From Pseudoalteromonas phenolica (GTDB lineage Bacteria; Pseudomonadota; Gammaproteobacteria; Enterobacterales; Alteromonadaceae), in assembly GCF_001444405.1 (NCBI RefSeq), contig NZ_CP013187.1, positions 3,162,001 through 3,226,000 of the forward strand: 64,000 nt of DNA, in the 5' to 3' direction. Under the pieces are notes generated by a model. The model saw only the letters and a list, made by a program, of their open reading frames with translations. It searched no databases and was not told the origin of the DNA. A program made the translations under genes and the position numbers. Positions 16,603 through 25,828 of this stretch are shown piece by piece; position 1 is the stretch's first letter; each line of letters begins with the position of its first letter.

Positions 16603-19458
16603 ATGGATAAAACCTATAATCCACAAGATATAGAACAGTCTTTATATAAAGACTGGGAAGACAATGGTTACTTTAAACCATCAGGTAAAGGCGAAGCATA
16701 CTCAATTATGATCCCGCCACCAAATGTCACAGGTAGCCTACATATGGGCCACGCTTTCCAAGACACCATCATGGACACGCTGACTCGTTATAAGCGCATG
16801 CAAGGTAACAACACGCTTTGGCAAGTAGGTACTGACCATGCGGGTATCGCAACACAAATGCTTGTTGAGCGTAAGTTAGCTGCTGAAGAAGGTAAAACAC
16901 GTCACGACCTAGGCCGCGATGCATTTATCGATAAAATTTGGGAGTGGAAAAACCACTCTGGCGGCACTATCACTAAACAATTACGTCGCTTAGGCGCTTC
17001 TGTAGATTGGGAACGTGAGCGTTTCACTATGGACGAAGGCCTTTCTGAAGCCGTTAAAGAAGTATTCGTACGCCTTCACAAAGAAGACTTAATCTACCGT
17101 GGTAAGCGCCTAGTTAACTGGGACCCTAAGCTACACACTGCGATTTCTGATCTTGAAGTTGAAAACAAAGACAAACAAGGTCACATGTGGAATCTACGTT
17201 ACCCACTTGCTGACGGCGTAAAAACCAAAGACGGTAAAGACTACATCATTGTTGCGACAACACGTCCTGAAACCATGCTTGGTGATACAGGTGTGGCAGT
17301 AAACCCTGATGATGAGCGCTACCAAGACTTAATCGGTAAAGAAATTTTACTGCCTATCGTAAACCGTCGCATTGCAATTGTTGCCGATGAGCATGCAGAC
17401 ATGGAAAAAGGCACAGGTTGTGTGAAAATCACACCTGCCCACGACTTTAACGATAACGAAGTAGGTAAACGTCACCAACTACCAATGATCAACATCTTCA
17501 ACAAAGATGCTGCGGTATTAAGCGAAGGCGAAAGCTACACATTCGACGGTAAAGAGCTTGAATTAGATGCGCCAATTCCTGAGCGCCTACACGGCCTTGA
17601 CCGCTTTGATGCTCGTAAAGCGATTGTTGCTGAGTTTGAAGAGCTTGGCCTGTTAGAAAAAATTGAAGATCACAGCCTAACTGTACCTTACGGTGACCGT
17701 TCTGGCGTAGTGATTGAACCGCTTCTTACTGATCAGTGGTACGTGCGTGTAGCACCTCTAGCTGAGCCTGCGAAAGAAGCAGTTAAAAATGGCGACATTA
17801 AGTTCGTACCTCAACAATACGAGAACATGTACTTCTCGTGGATGAACGACGTACAAGACTGGTGTATTTCACGTCAGCTTTGGTGGGGTCACCGCATCCC
17901 AGCTTGGTACGACAACGAAGGTAACGTATATGTTGGTCGTGACGAAGCTGAAGTACGCCGCGATAACAACCTTGCTGATGATGTTGCACTTAAGCAAGAT
18001 GAAGACGTTCTAGATACGTGGTTCTCATCTGCGCTTTGGACTTTCTCAACGCAAGGCTGGCCGGCAAACACAGACGATTTAAAAACTTTCCACCCATCTG
18101 ACGTATTGGTAACAGGTTTCGACATCATCTTCTTCTGGGTTGCGCGTATGATCATGATGACCATGCACTTCATCAAAGATGAAGACGGCAAGCCACAAGT
18201 ACCATTTAAAACCGTTTACGTCACTGGTCTTATCCGTGATGAAAATGGCGATAAGATGTCTAAATCGAAAGGTAACGTACTTGATCCTATCGACATGATT
18301 GACGGTATCGACCTTGAAAGCCTAGTTGAAAAGCGCACTGGTAACATGATGCAGCCACAGCTAGCGAAGAAGATTGAGAAGAACACCCGTAAAACATTCG
18401 AAAACGGTATTGAAGCACACGGTACAGACGCACTGCGTTTCACCCTTGCAGCAATGGCTTCAACAGGTCGTGATATCAACTGGGATATGAACCGCCTTGA
18501 AGGTTACCGTAACTTCTGTAACAAACTATGGAACGCAAGCCGTTACGTATTAATGAATACAGAAGAGCAAGACTGTGGCTTCGCTACAGAGGCTGAAAAA
18601 CAATACTCACTCGCTGATCGCTGGATCTTAGGCCAATTTGAAGCAACTGTTAAAACCTATACTGAACATCTAGAAAACTACCGTTTTGACCTAGCTGCAA
18701 ACACCATTTATGAGTTCACTTGGAACCAATTCTGTGACTGGTATCTAGAGCTTACTAAACCAGTATTGTTTAAAGGTAACGAAGTACAGCAACGTGGTAC
18801 TCGTCATACTCTAATCACAGTATTAGAAAGCCTACTTCGCTTAATGCACCCGTTAATGCCATACATTACAGAAACGATTTGGCAACGTGTTGCACCGCTT
18901 GCTGGTATCGAAACTGCAGGCACTAGCATCATGGTTCAAGGTTTCCCTGTATACAATGAAGCAAATGTTGATAGCCAAGCGATGGACGACCTAGAATGGG
19001 TTAAGCAGTTCATTCTTGCTATTCGTAACATCCGTGGTGAAATGGATATCAGCCCAAGCAAACCATTATCGGTATTGCTTGCTAATGCGTCTGACGAAGA
19101 CAAGCGCCGCTTAACGGATAACAAAGCATTCTTAGCGTCTCTTGCTAAGCTTGAAGCGTTCACGCTTCTTGATAACAAAGACGATGCACCAGCGTGTGCA
19201 ACATCGTATGTTGGAAACCTTGAGATCATGATCCCAATGGCTGGCCTAATCGATGTTGATGCTGAATTAGCTCGTATCGCGAAGCAGCTAGAGAAAGCAG
19301 AGAAAGGCTTAGCACAGGTTCAAAACAAGTTAGCTAACGAGAAATTCGTTAACAACGCACCAGAAGCTGTACTTGCAAAAGAAAAAGATAAGCTAGCCGA
19401 ATACTCTGATGCTAAAGCGAAATTACTTGAGCAAAAAGCGAAGATTGAGAGTTTGTAA
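16603..19458 (+). CDS. valS: Valyl-tRNA synthetase
   Basis: Class I synthetase charging tRNA-Val. The 951 residues contain the HIGH-type motif in NVTGSLHMGHAF (about 40-51), the CP1 editing domain with TTRPETMLGDTGVAV (about 218), the KMSKS motif GDKMSKSKGN (about 550), an anticodon-binding domain and a C-terminal coiled coil rich in Lys/Glu. Length is that of E. coli ValS (951). Confidence 0.98.
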   Translation: MDKTYNPQDIEQSLYKDWEDNGYFKPSGKGEAYSIMIPPPNVTGSLHMGHAFQDTIMDTLTRYKRMQGNNTLWQVGTDHAGIATQMLVERKLAAEEGKTRHDLGRDAFIDKIWEWKNHSGGTITKQLRRLGASVDWERERFTMDEGLSEAVKEVFVRLHKEDLIYRGKRLVNWDPKLHTAISDLEVENKDKQGHMWNLRYPLADGVKTKDGKDYIIVATTRPETMLGDTGVAVNPDDERYQDLIGKEILLPIVNRRIAIVADEHADMEKGTGCVKITPAHDFNDNEVGKRHQLPMINIFNKDAAVLSEGESYTFDGKELELDAPIPERLHGLDRFDARKAIVAEFEELGLLEKIEDHSLTVPYGDRSGVVIEPLLTDQWYVRVAPLAEPAKEAVKNGDIKFVPQQYENMYFSWMNDVQDWCISRQLWWGHRIPAWYDNEGNVYVGRDEAEVRRDNNLADDVALKQDEDVLDTWFSSALWTFSTQGWPANTDDLKTFHPSDVLVTGFDIIFFWVARMIMMTMHFIKDEDGKPQVPFKTVYVTGLIRDENGDKMSKSKGNVLDPIDMIDGIDLESLVEKRTGNMMQPQLAKKIEKNTRKTFENGIEAHGTDALRFTLAAMASTGRDINWDMNRLEGYRNFCNKLWNASRYVLMNTEEQDCGFATEAEKQYSLADRWILGQFEATVKTYTEHLENYRFDLAANTIYEFTWNQFCDWYLELTKPVLFKGNEVQQRGTRHTLITVLESLLRLMHPLMPYITETIWQRVAPLAGIETAGTSIMVQGFPVYNEANVDSQAMDDLEWVKQFILAIRNIRGEMDISPSKPLSVLLANASDEDKRRLTDNKAFLASLAKLEAFTLLDNKDDAPACATSYVGNLEIMIPMAGLIDVDAELARIAKQLEKAEKGLAQVQNKLANEKFVNNAPEAVLAKEKDKLAEYSDAKAKLLEQKAKIESL

Positions 19459-19490
19459 TAACACTTTTAATCATTGCTAACACCATAGAA

Positions 19491-19517
19491 AACGCGAGCT
19501 TCGGCTCGCGTTTTTGT
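19491..19517 (+). terminator. Terminator after valS
   Basis: AACGCGAGC-TTCG-GCTCGCGTT, a stable UUCG tetraloop hairpin, is followed by a T run 33 bp after the valS stop. Confidence 0.92.
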
Positions 19518-19577
19518 TTCTAAAAAACAAACAAACTGATACACTCATCGACAATAAAAATAACAAACGGATTTACC

Positions 19578-20021
19578 ATGCTTAAACCACTTTTACTCGC
19601 ATCAACGTTGTCTATCGCCTGCTTTTCAAGTCACGCAAATGATAATTCATCTTGGTCATTCGGTGCTGGCCACTTTGAACATGGCGGTGTTCTCGGTGCA
19701 AAATACACATATGAGATAAATGAAAAGCATAGCGCATTTGCCTCAATAGGTATTATTGGCTATGCATTTGGCTATGAGTATCAGTTAAATGACCATATTG
19801 ATTTAGGACTAACCCTTGGGCAACAAGCTGCTTATGCAAGTGACGGGTTCTTAGTCGCAAAAGCAAATTATTATTTCAGTAATCAAGGTAAAAAAGGGTT
19901 TTATGTGGGCGCGAGTTTTGGCGTAAAAGAAGAAGATGGTGAGTGTTTCGTTTTCTGTGCGCAAGAAGATACTGAAAAGGTGAAGTCTACCGGCGGCATT
20001 CATATCGGCTATCGTTTTTAG
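19578..20021 (+). CDS. Small predicted outer-membrane beta-barrel protein
   Basis: A 147-residue protein with a signal peptide (MLKPLLLASTLSIACFSSHA, then NDNSS). The mature part has alternating hydrophobic/polar strands with aromatic girdles (GAKYTYEI, AFGYEYQL, AKANYYFS, GFYVGASFG) and ends in GGIHIGYRF. A terminal Phe is the usual signal of outer-membrane barrels. At about 127 mature residues it would form roughly an eight-strand barrel. A loop holds two cysteines (ECFVFCAQ). I do not recognise the family. It is a single gene after the valS terminator. Confidence 0.7.
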   Translation: MLKPLLLASTLSIACFSSHANDNSSWSFGAGHFEHGGVLGAKYTYEINEKHSAFASIGIIGYAFGYEYQLNDHIDLGLTLGQQAAYASDGFLVAKANYYFSNQGKKGFYVGASFGVKEEDGECFVFCAQEDTEKVKSTGGIHIGYRF

Positions 20022-20119
20022 AATCAAATAATATTAATTCTCATTTAGATTGACAATCTTTCGGCTCCTTTTTAAACTAAGCCTTATCTTTTAAAGGAAC
20101 ATAAAACGGAGCCTTCATC

Positions 20120-20443
20120 ATGTTCGTCATGCTTATTCTAGTCTCTTTGATGTTTGCAGGGTTAAGCGTATATTGCTTTTGTAAAGCCAACTACTGTGCC
20201 TGCAATAAAGCAGGGCAATGTGATAATCCTATCAACCTTTTCTGGTTAGGCACTATTTTAGCGGCGCTCATTTCTTTGGCCTTTAGCTGCTTTGCACTTC
20301 ACACTGAACAGGGCACTATTCTATGGCTCATTATGATGACAAGCTGTCAGTTAGGTGCGGTATTATCTGCAAAATGGCAAGGCCTAACTCGCACTGATAC
20401 AGCTAAATTAAAAGATGAGACTTTAACAGGCGGGATAAATTGA
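20120..20443 (+). CDS. Small cysteine-rich membrane protein, unknown
   Basis: A 107-residue protein with three predicted membrane helices (about 1-22, 43-65 and 70-88). A tight cysteine cluster lies between helix 1 and 2: YCFCKANYCACNKAGQC holds five cysteines in 17 residues. GGAG lies eight bases before the ATG. Its 3' end overlaps the convergent HD-GYP gene by 41 bp, so one stop or the reality of this gene should be treated with mild caution. No family recognised. Confidence 0.6.
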   Translation: MFVMLILVSLMFAGLSVYCFCKANYCACNKAGQCDNPINLFWLGTILAALISLAFSCFALHTEQGTILWLIMMTSCQLGAVLSAKWQGLTRTDTAKLKDETLTGGIN

Positions 20444-21686
20444 GCTCGTAATCACTGGGTCTAACACTCGCAACCACTTTTATTTCGCTTTCTACAGTAT
20501 GTAAATCGAGCTCTTTCCCTGTGATGTGATGCTTATGCTTAGTATTATAGAAGACTTTCACCTTAGGTTTCATTGGTGACAGCTTATTCCCCTCTAGTAC
20601 TAGCGCCAATCTATCATTGGTTAATCGCACAATCGTACCAACGGGGTGTACTCCCAAACACTTTATAAACTTTTGCACTAACTGCGCATCAAATTGATCT
20701 TTATTGGCCAGTAAATACCTTAAAGCGTGGATAGGCTCTTCACCATTTTGATGCGGCCGCTCCGAAGTCATTGCATCATATACATCTACAATGGCCATCA
20801 TTCTGGCTGGTTTACTGATTTTTGACCCCGATAGACCTCTTGGATAACCTGAGCCATCAACCCTTTCATGATGGTTTAAAATCATATCCATCACCAGTGG
20901 GCTGATCCCTGACTCACCTTTTACCAACCCCAATGATTGCACTACATGCTTCTTAAGCGCTTTAAACTCTAACTCATTGAGATTGTCAGTTTTATTAATG
21001 ATCCCTTGAGGTAATTTTGTATGACCTACATCATGTAACATCGCGCCAAGTGCTAACTGTTGAATTTGCTCATTTTTGATACCTAGATATTTAGCAAATA
21101 CACTCATCAAAATGGTGCAATTAATCATATGGCGCCAATTATAACCATCCTTGTCCTTGATGCGGCTCAATATGGCCATTGCATTACTATTGCGTAGAAC
21201 TGAGTCAACTATCTCATTACTGACTTGATTCAGCAAAGAAACATCTAATTTTGCGCCAATAGTAAGATCATTGTATAGGGTCTTTAATTGCTGAGAGTGC
21301 TGATCGAATTGCTGTGTGGCTTTGGCAAATTCCTGTTCTAAAGATTTTTCTGCGACCGCAGGCTTGGCTTTTTTCTTTGTTGCAGAACGAGGAGCTTCTT
21401 CAGGTGCTTTGCTCTCTTCTTGTTTTGGAGCTGGACGGTATTTTTCTGGAACTTCAATATCACTTTGAGAAAAGTCTATTTTTAGTTCCATTACGCCTTT
21501 TGAAAGCAATTGAGCAATGATGCTCTGATCTCGTACCATACCCCGAGATTTTATTTTAATTTTAGCATCGCTGCGTTGCTTGCAAACACTGTCGACAAAC
21601 ATCCCAGGTTGTAATTCAGAGATTGGCAAGGAAACCAGCATAACGGCATATTTTAACAAATTAGATACAAGCATGGTTTGTATCAT
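20403..21686 (-). CDS. HD-GYP domain phosphodiesterase (c-di-GMP)
   Basis: An HD-GYP protein expected to hydrolyse cyclic di-GMP. An N-terminal DUF3391-type segment (PISELQPGMFVDSV) is followed by an Ala/Lys/Glu-rich linker, then the HD-GYP domain with MLHDVGHTKLP (HD) and HHERVDGSGYPRGLSG (HHE and GYP) motifs intact. The start is uncertain: ATGs at 21686, 21674 and 21641 are in frame, none with a good ribosome site, and the family usually begins close to the third (MLVSLPISELQ). No membrane segment is obvious, so it is probably cytoplasmic. Confidence 0.9.
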   Translation of the reverse strand: MIQTMLVSNLLKYAVMLVSLPISELQPGMFVDSVCKQRSDAKIKIKSRGMVRDQSIIAQLLSKGVMELKIDFSQSDIEVPEKYRPAPKQEESKAPEEAPRSATKKKAKPAVAEKSLEQEFAKATQQFDQHSQQLKTLYNDLTIGAKLDVSLLNQVSNEIVDSVLRNSNAMAILSRIKDKDGYNWRHMINCTILMSVFAKYLGIKNEQIQQLALGAMLHDVGHTKLPQGIINKTDNLNELEFKALKKHVVQSLGLVKGESGISPLVMDMILNHHERVDGSGYPRGLSGSKISKPARMMAIVDVYDAMTSERPHQNGEEPIHALRYLLANKDQFDAQLVQKFIKCLGVHPVGTIVRLTNDRLALVLEGNKLSPMKPKVKVFYNTKHKHHITGKELDLHTVESEIKVVASVRPSDYELNLSRLLKSHLLI

Positions 21687-21762
21687 TTTTCAGCGTAAGT
21701 CGTCTATCTCTTAGACTAAATTTAATACATTTTAACTAGGAAAACCCTATAAAACATGCATT

Positions 21763-21788
21763 AAAAAAGGAGCTTTCGCTCCTTTTCA
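21763..21788 (-). terminator. Terminator after rraB
   Basis: AAAAGGAGC-TTTC-GCTCCTTTT hairpin 22 bp past the rraB stop, with T tracts on the minus strand. Confidence 0.82.
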
Positions 21789-21809
21789 TTAATTTAAGAC
21801 TGATTTAAC

Positions 21810-22145
21810 TTACTCTTGGAAGTAAGTACCCCAGCCGTCATATTCGACTCTACATTCAGCAGCAAGTGCGGCTAACTTGTCAACGTCTTCCATAATAACG
21901 TCAACATCTAACTCTGCTTCGACAACAACATCAAAACCCCAAATCTTACTGCCATCTTCAAGCTCAAGCTCAGCAGGGTCTTCTACGTCATAACCAAGTT
22001 TGAATGCAGCTAAAGCCGCTTCTTCTAGCTGCTTAAAGTCTTCGCTCACAAAGTGGTGCTCCACTTCGTACAGCTTTTCAGTTGAAGAGCCATCTTCGAT
22101 TAAAGATTCGACGATGTCTTCACTTATTTCGCGCCAGTTTTCCAT
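21810..22145 (-). CDS. rraB: Regulator of ribonuclease E activity RraB
   Basis: This small acidic protein binds RNase E and modulates mRNA decay. The 111 residues (MENWREISEDIVESLIEDGSS onwards) follow the RraB/YjgD layout with strong Asp/Glu content and the closing EYDGWGTYFQE motif. Its first 26 bp overlap the 3' end of plsC on the same strand, so the two are likely co-translated. Confidence 0.92.
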   Translation of the reverse strand: MENWREISEDIVESLIEDGSSTEKLYEVEHHFVSEDFKQLEEAALAAFKLGYDVEDPAELELEDGSKIWGFDVVVEAELDVDVIMEDVDKLAALAAECRVEYDGWGTYFQE

Positions 22146-22866
22146 TATCTTCTTTTACCTTGTCATCAAGTTGTGCAATACGTTCGGCCATCAGCGTGTG
22201 TGTTGCACTAGCATGGTCTCTGGCACTGATTTCTTTATCAAGGGAGATCGGTGCCAACACATCAATATAGATTGTACCATTGTCCCAACGATTTAGCTTA
22301 ATACAATCATGGGTTGAATTCATACAAACCGGTACCACTGGCACATCAGCGTTCATCGCAGTATGAAATGCGCCTGTTTTAAATGGTAATAAACCTCGGC
22401 CATAGCTTCGTGTGCCCTCAGGGAACATCCAAACAGATAGACCATTTTCTTTGATTTTTGCTACCGACTTACCCAAGGTGCCCATTGCTTTAGAACGATT
22501 GCCTCGGTTAATTAAAATGTTACCTGATAGCCAATATAACTGACCAAAAAATGGGATCCACTTTAAGCTATGTTTACCCATACTCACCGTATTTTCAGGA
22601 ACCGCCGCAGGCAGAGTGAATAGATCATAGTTATTCTGGTGATTTGCGACGTAAATGGCTGGGCCGACTTTACTAGCACTTGGGTCGACATTAATTTCGA
22701 GTTTAACTCCAACCACAGTCGACATTTTGCCAAACCAGCTGGCAATAATATGTACATTGTTCCTATGAAACGGCCTTATGATTGAGAGCAATAACCCAAA
22801 AATACAGCTCAACACAATAAATAGCGCCATAGCTATTACTCGTAAAACAGCTAACAAAACCCACAC
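22120..22866 (-). CDS. plsC: 1-acyl-sn-glycerol-3-phosphate acyltransferase
   Basis: This membrane-associated enzyme converts lysophosphatidic acid to phosphatidic acid in phospholipid synthesis. The 248 residues show an N-terminal hydrophobic anchor, the NHxxxxD motif (ANHQNNYDLF, about 75), the FPEGTRS substrate motif (about 147) and VPVVPV near 178. Another acyltransferase of the same superfamily is possible but less likely given length and motifs. It is first in a plsC-rraB pair. Confidence 0.88.
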   Translation of the reverse strand: MWVLLAVLRVIAMALFIVLSCIFGLLLSIIRPFHRNNVHIIASWFGKMSTVVGVKLEINVDPSASKVGPAIYVANHQNNYDLFTLPAAVPENTVSMGKHSLKWIPFFGQLYWLSGNILINRGNRSKAMGTLGKSVAKIKENGLSVWMFPEGTRSYGRGLLPFKTGAFHTAMNADVPVVPVCMNSTHDCIKLNRWDNGTIYIDVLAPISLDKEISARDHASATHTLMAERIAQLDDKVKEDNGKLARNK

Positions 22867-22943
22867 TCCTATTTAAATCAGCACGGCATTATAATCAATT
22901 AGCGAACACTTGTAAGCTCAATTGTAATTTTATTACTGGCATA

Positions 22944-22972
22944 AAAAATGCCGCTAAATTTAGCGGCATTTC
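22944..22972 (-). terminator. Terminator after rpoH
   Basis: AAATGCCGCTA-AAT-TAGCGGCATTT hairpin just past the rpoH stop, bidirectional with the upstream region of plsC. Confidence 0.88.
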
Positions 22973-22988
22973 GTGAAACTTTTAATAT

Positions 22989-23852
22989 TTAGTGCATTGC
23001 TGATTGCAGCTTCTTCATCGCTGACTTTTCTAGCTGTCTTACTCGCTCAGCTGATACATTATATTTAGCAGCTAAGTCTTGTAAGGTAGCTTTTTCATCA
23101 GCTAACCAACGTGAGCTAATAATATCTTGAGAGCGCTCGTCTAAAGTTTTTAATGCTGCAAACAAACGATTTTGAGATTGCTCTTGCCATTGTTCTTCTT
23201 CAACCACATCCGCTAGATCACCACTTTGATCTGTTAAGTACTGTACTGGTGAAAAACTACTTGCAGGTGCATCATCATTATCATCAGATGTTAAGTCGAA
23301 GCCCATATCTTGGCCACTCATACGTGATTCCATCTCACGTACTTCTTTTTCACTTACACCTAACTCGTTAGCAACTGTTGCTACTTCGTCTTGGTTAAAC
23401 CAGCCTAGACGCTTTTTATTCTTACGTAGATTGAAGAATAATTTACGTTGCGCTTTAGTCGTCGCAACCTTAACGATACGCCAGTTTTTTAATACATATT
23501 CATGGATCTCAGCTTTAATCCAGTGAACAGCAAATGAAACTAAGCGAACACCCACTTCAGGGTTAAAGCGTTTTACCGCTTTCATTAAACCAATGTTCCC
23601 TTCCTGGATTAAATCGGCTTGCGGCAGACCATAACCCGCATAGCTTTTAGCGATGTGCGCGACAAAGCGAAGGTGAGAAACAATAAGTTGCTTAGCAGCT
23701 TCTAAATCACCATCTTGATGTAAGCGAGTCGCTAGTGCTTTCTCTTGCTCAGCATCAAGCATAGGAATTTGGCCTACAGTTTGTAAGTAGCCATCTAAAC
23801 TTGCGCTTTGTTGTCCTGTTGTCAGGGCCATTGCGTAAATATCGTTACTCAT
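22989..23852 (-). CDS. rpoH: RNA polymerase sigma factor RpoH (sigma 32)
   Basis: Heat-shock sigma factor. The 287 residues contain region 2 (DLIQEGNIGLMKAVKRFNP, with FAVHWIKAEIHEYVLKNWR), the diagnostic RpoH box QRKLFFNLRKNKKRL at about 133-147, and region 4 with the helix-turn-helix SAERVRQLEKSAMKKL. GAGG precedes the ATG. Unusually for an enteric-type rpoH, a perfect CIRCE operator overlaps its likely transcription start, so HrcA repression is predicted. It follows ftsEX in the usual gammaproteobacterial order. Confidence 0.97.
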   Translation of the reverse strand: MSNDIYAMALTTGQQSASLDGYLQTVGQIPMLDAEQEKALATRLHQDGDLEAAKQLIVSHLRFVAHIAKSYAGYGLPQADLIQEGNIGLMKAVKRFNPEVGVRLVSFAVHWIKAEIHEYVLKNWRIVKVATTKAQRKLFFNLRKNKKRLGWFNQDEVATVANELGVSEKEVREMESRMSGQDMGFDLTSDDNDDAPASSFSPVQYLTDQSGDLADVVEEEQWQEQSQNRLFAALKTLDERSQDIISSRWLADEKATLQDLAAKYNVSAERVRQLEKSAMKKLQSAMH

Positions 23853-23885
23853 TTTTCACCTCAGTGATAAACATTTTTGCTGATT

Positions 23886-23912
23886 TTAGCACTCTCACCT
23901 AAAGAGTGCTAA
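23886..23912. promoter_or_regulatory. CIRCE operator (HrcA site) at the rpoH promoter
   Basis: TTAGCACTC, nine bases, then GAGTGCTAA: a perfect 9-9-9 CIRCE inverted repeat, the binding site of the heat-shock repressor HrcA. It lies 34-60 bp upstream of the rpoH ATG, at the expected +1 region. Sequence match to the published consensus is exact. Confidence 0.92.
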
Positions 23913-23916
23913 CACC

Positions 23917-23946
23917 TATATAATACTTTTCTGTTCTTAATTGCAA
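23917..23946 (-). promoter_or_regulatory. Probable vegetative promoter of rpoH
   Basis: On the minus strand TTGCAA (23941-23946), an 18-bp spacer and TATATA (23917-23922) place the start about position 23910, inside the CIRCE element. Confidence 0.5.
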
Positions 23947-24096
23947 GAAGTTTTATTCAATTTTGGAATTAAAAAAATAAACCAATGAAAAATATAGAAA
24001 AAGTAATTATTGAAATTAATTTAAAAGTGTTTCAAGTTGTGAATCTAACGCAGTGATATGACATATAAATGACAGATAAGTCCATATAAGTTGCTA

Positions 24097-24118
24097 AGAG
24101 TGCTAATTTTAGCACTCT
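24097..24118. promoter_or_regulatory. Inside-out pair of CIRCE half-sites
   Basis: AGAGTGCTAA and TTAGCACTCT separated by two bases form a 22-bp palindrome made of the same 9-mers as the CIRCE site, in opposite order. It lies 186 bp upstream of that site and 15 bp past the ftsX stop. It could be an auxiliary HrcA site or a hairpin ending ftsX mRNA; no T run follows. Confidence 0.6.
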
Positions 24119-24132
24119 CCACATACAAACAA

Positions 24133-25119
24133 TTAGACCTTATCTGGCTCTATGTCTTTTATATATTTTCTGACCGAAATATAAGAACCGCTAAAACCCA
24201 GGCCAATTGCCAATGAGAGCAAAATTAATAGCTCATTGCCATTTAAACCGGTTAATACAAAATTACTTTGATACACACCTGCAACCATAGCGACTGCTGA
24301 CTCTAACCACCAGAGCATCATAACCACACTCATAAATGCGACCAACCCACCAATTACCCCATACCATATACCAGTCCAGATAAATGGCGTATGAATAAAA
24401 GCATTTGTTGCACCAACCAGCTTTAAAACTTGGATCTCTTCTTTTTTATCCATGATTGATAAGCGAATGGTATTACCTATAATGAGTATCACTGCACTGA
24501 GTAATAATAGTCCCACTGTAAATACACTTTCTTTTAATAGGCTTAAAAGTGCATTCAAACGCTCTAACCAAGCAATATCCAACTTACCGAATTCAACCTC
24601 TCTTTCAGCTTCAAGTTTAGTCAGGAGTTGCTGGGCTGCTTGAGGCTTTCTATAGCGAACGGTCGGTGTCACTAACACCACATTCGGCAGTGGATTTTCA
24701 TCTAAATAATCTAACGCCTGTCCAAAGCCTGAAACCTGTTTAAATTCTTTTAGAGCTTGAGATTTGGAAATATAGCTGACGCTCTCAATTTCTGGGTAAA
24801 GTGCTAAACGTTTTACCAATGTCTGCGTTTGCGCATCGTTGAGCTCTTCTTTTACGAATAATGATATCTCAGCAGCATCACTAAAGCCGCTGCTCACCTG
24901 TTGTACGTTTTTCACGACCACATATAAAGTCGCTGGTAAGGTTAAGCTCAGCCCTAATACCAAAATAGTCATTAAAGAGGCGATTGGCGTTCGCCACATT
25001 TCGCCTAAACTATTTATGCCTTGGCGGATAAAGTTCAGAAGAGAAAAATACAGCGCGCTAATGCCGTTACGGTTATTGCTGCCACCTTGAGAGTTACGAC
25101 TTTTAAAAAGTAAACTCAT
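24133..25119 (-). CDS. ftsX: Cell division protein FtsX
   Basis: Membrane subunit of the FtsEX complex that controls septal peptidoglycan hydrolases. The 328 residues have an N-terminal cytoplasmic stretch, a first membrane helix (about 45-68), a periplasmic domain (about 70-195) and three C-terminal helices. The segment MDKKEEIQVLKLVGATNAFI is the typical FtsX loop. It overlaps ftsE by 4 bp. Confidence 0.95.
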   Translation of the reverse strand: MSLLFKSRNSQGGSNNRNGISALYFSLLNFIRQGINSLGEMWRTPIASLMTILVLGLSLTLPATLYVVVKNVQQVSSGFSDAAEISLFVKEELNDAQTQTLVKRLALYPEIESVSYISKSQALKEFKQVSGFGQALDYLDENPLPNVVLVTPTVRYRKPQAAQQLLTKLEAEREVEFGKLDIAWLERLNALLSLLKESVFTVGLLLLSAVILIIGNTIRLSIMDKKEEIQVLKLVGATNAFIHTPFIWTGIWYGVIGGLVAFMSVVMMLWWLESAVAMVAGVYQSNFVLTGLNGNELLILLSLAIGLGFSGSYISVRKYIKDIEPDKV

Positions 25120-25793
25120 AGCACCTCCTGCGCTAAAGGATCTGTGATTAAGCGACCATGATCCAAAGTGAGGCTTTTATACTTCATTCTAGCGATTAAC
25201 CCCAAATCATGAGTTGCGATTAATACAGCGGTGCCATGACGATTGAAATCTTCGAACAGCTTGAGAATTTCCATCGATAATTCTGGGTCTAAGTTACCGG
25301 TTGGCTCATCGGCAAGTAATAAAGGCGGAGAGTTTACGATAGCACGCGCAATCCCAACACGTTGTTGCTCACCGCCAGACAACGTACTAGGCTGACATTT
25401 TACTTTATTTAAAAGTCCTACTTTATCTAATGCAGCATGAACACGTTTGGTGATATTTTTGTGGTGCATCCCTTCAATCACTAATGGCAGCGCCACATTA
25501 TCAAACACGTTATACCGGTCTAACAGTCGATGATTTTGAAAAATAATCCCAATATCACGCCGTACATAGGGAATTTGTCGATTTTTCACAACGTTTAAGT
25601 TAACGCCATTAATATATACATGACCCGCCGAAGGTCTTTCCATGACGCTAATTAGCTTTAGCAGCGTACTTTTGCCTGCACCACTATGACCAGTTAAAAA
25701 CGCTAACTCTCCATCAGCCAATTCAAAACTGACTTTCTCTAACGCCCTATGGCCACCAGGGTAAGTTTTACTTACATTCTCAAATTGGATCAT
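25116..25793 (-). CDS. ftsE: Cell division ATP-binding protein FtsE
   Basis: ATPase of FtsEX. The 225 residues carry Walker A TGHSGAGKST, signature LSGGEQQRVGIARAIV and Walker B PLLLADEPTGNLDPELS. A hairpin at 25829-25855 separates it from the upstream ftsY, so ftsEX may depend on read-through or a promoter in the 70-bp gap. Confidence 0.96.
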   Translation of the reverse strand: MIQFENVSKTYPGGHRALEKVSFELADGELAFLTGHSGAGKSTLLKLISVMERPSAGHVYINGVNLNVVKNRQIPYVRRDIGIIFQNHRLLDRYNVFDNVALPLVIEGMHHKNITKRVHAALDKVGLLNKVKCQPSTLSGGEQQRVGIARAIVNSPPLLLADEPTGNLDPELSMEILKLFEDFNRHGTAVLIATHDLGLIARMKYKSLTLDHGRLITDPLAQEVL

Positions 25794-25828
25794 GTTAGGC
25801 CTACTCTAAATGTTATTATTTTGAGACC

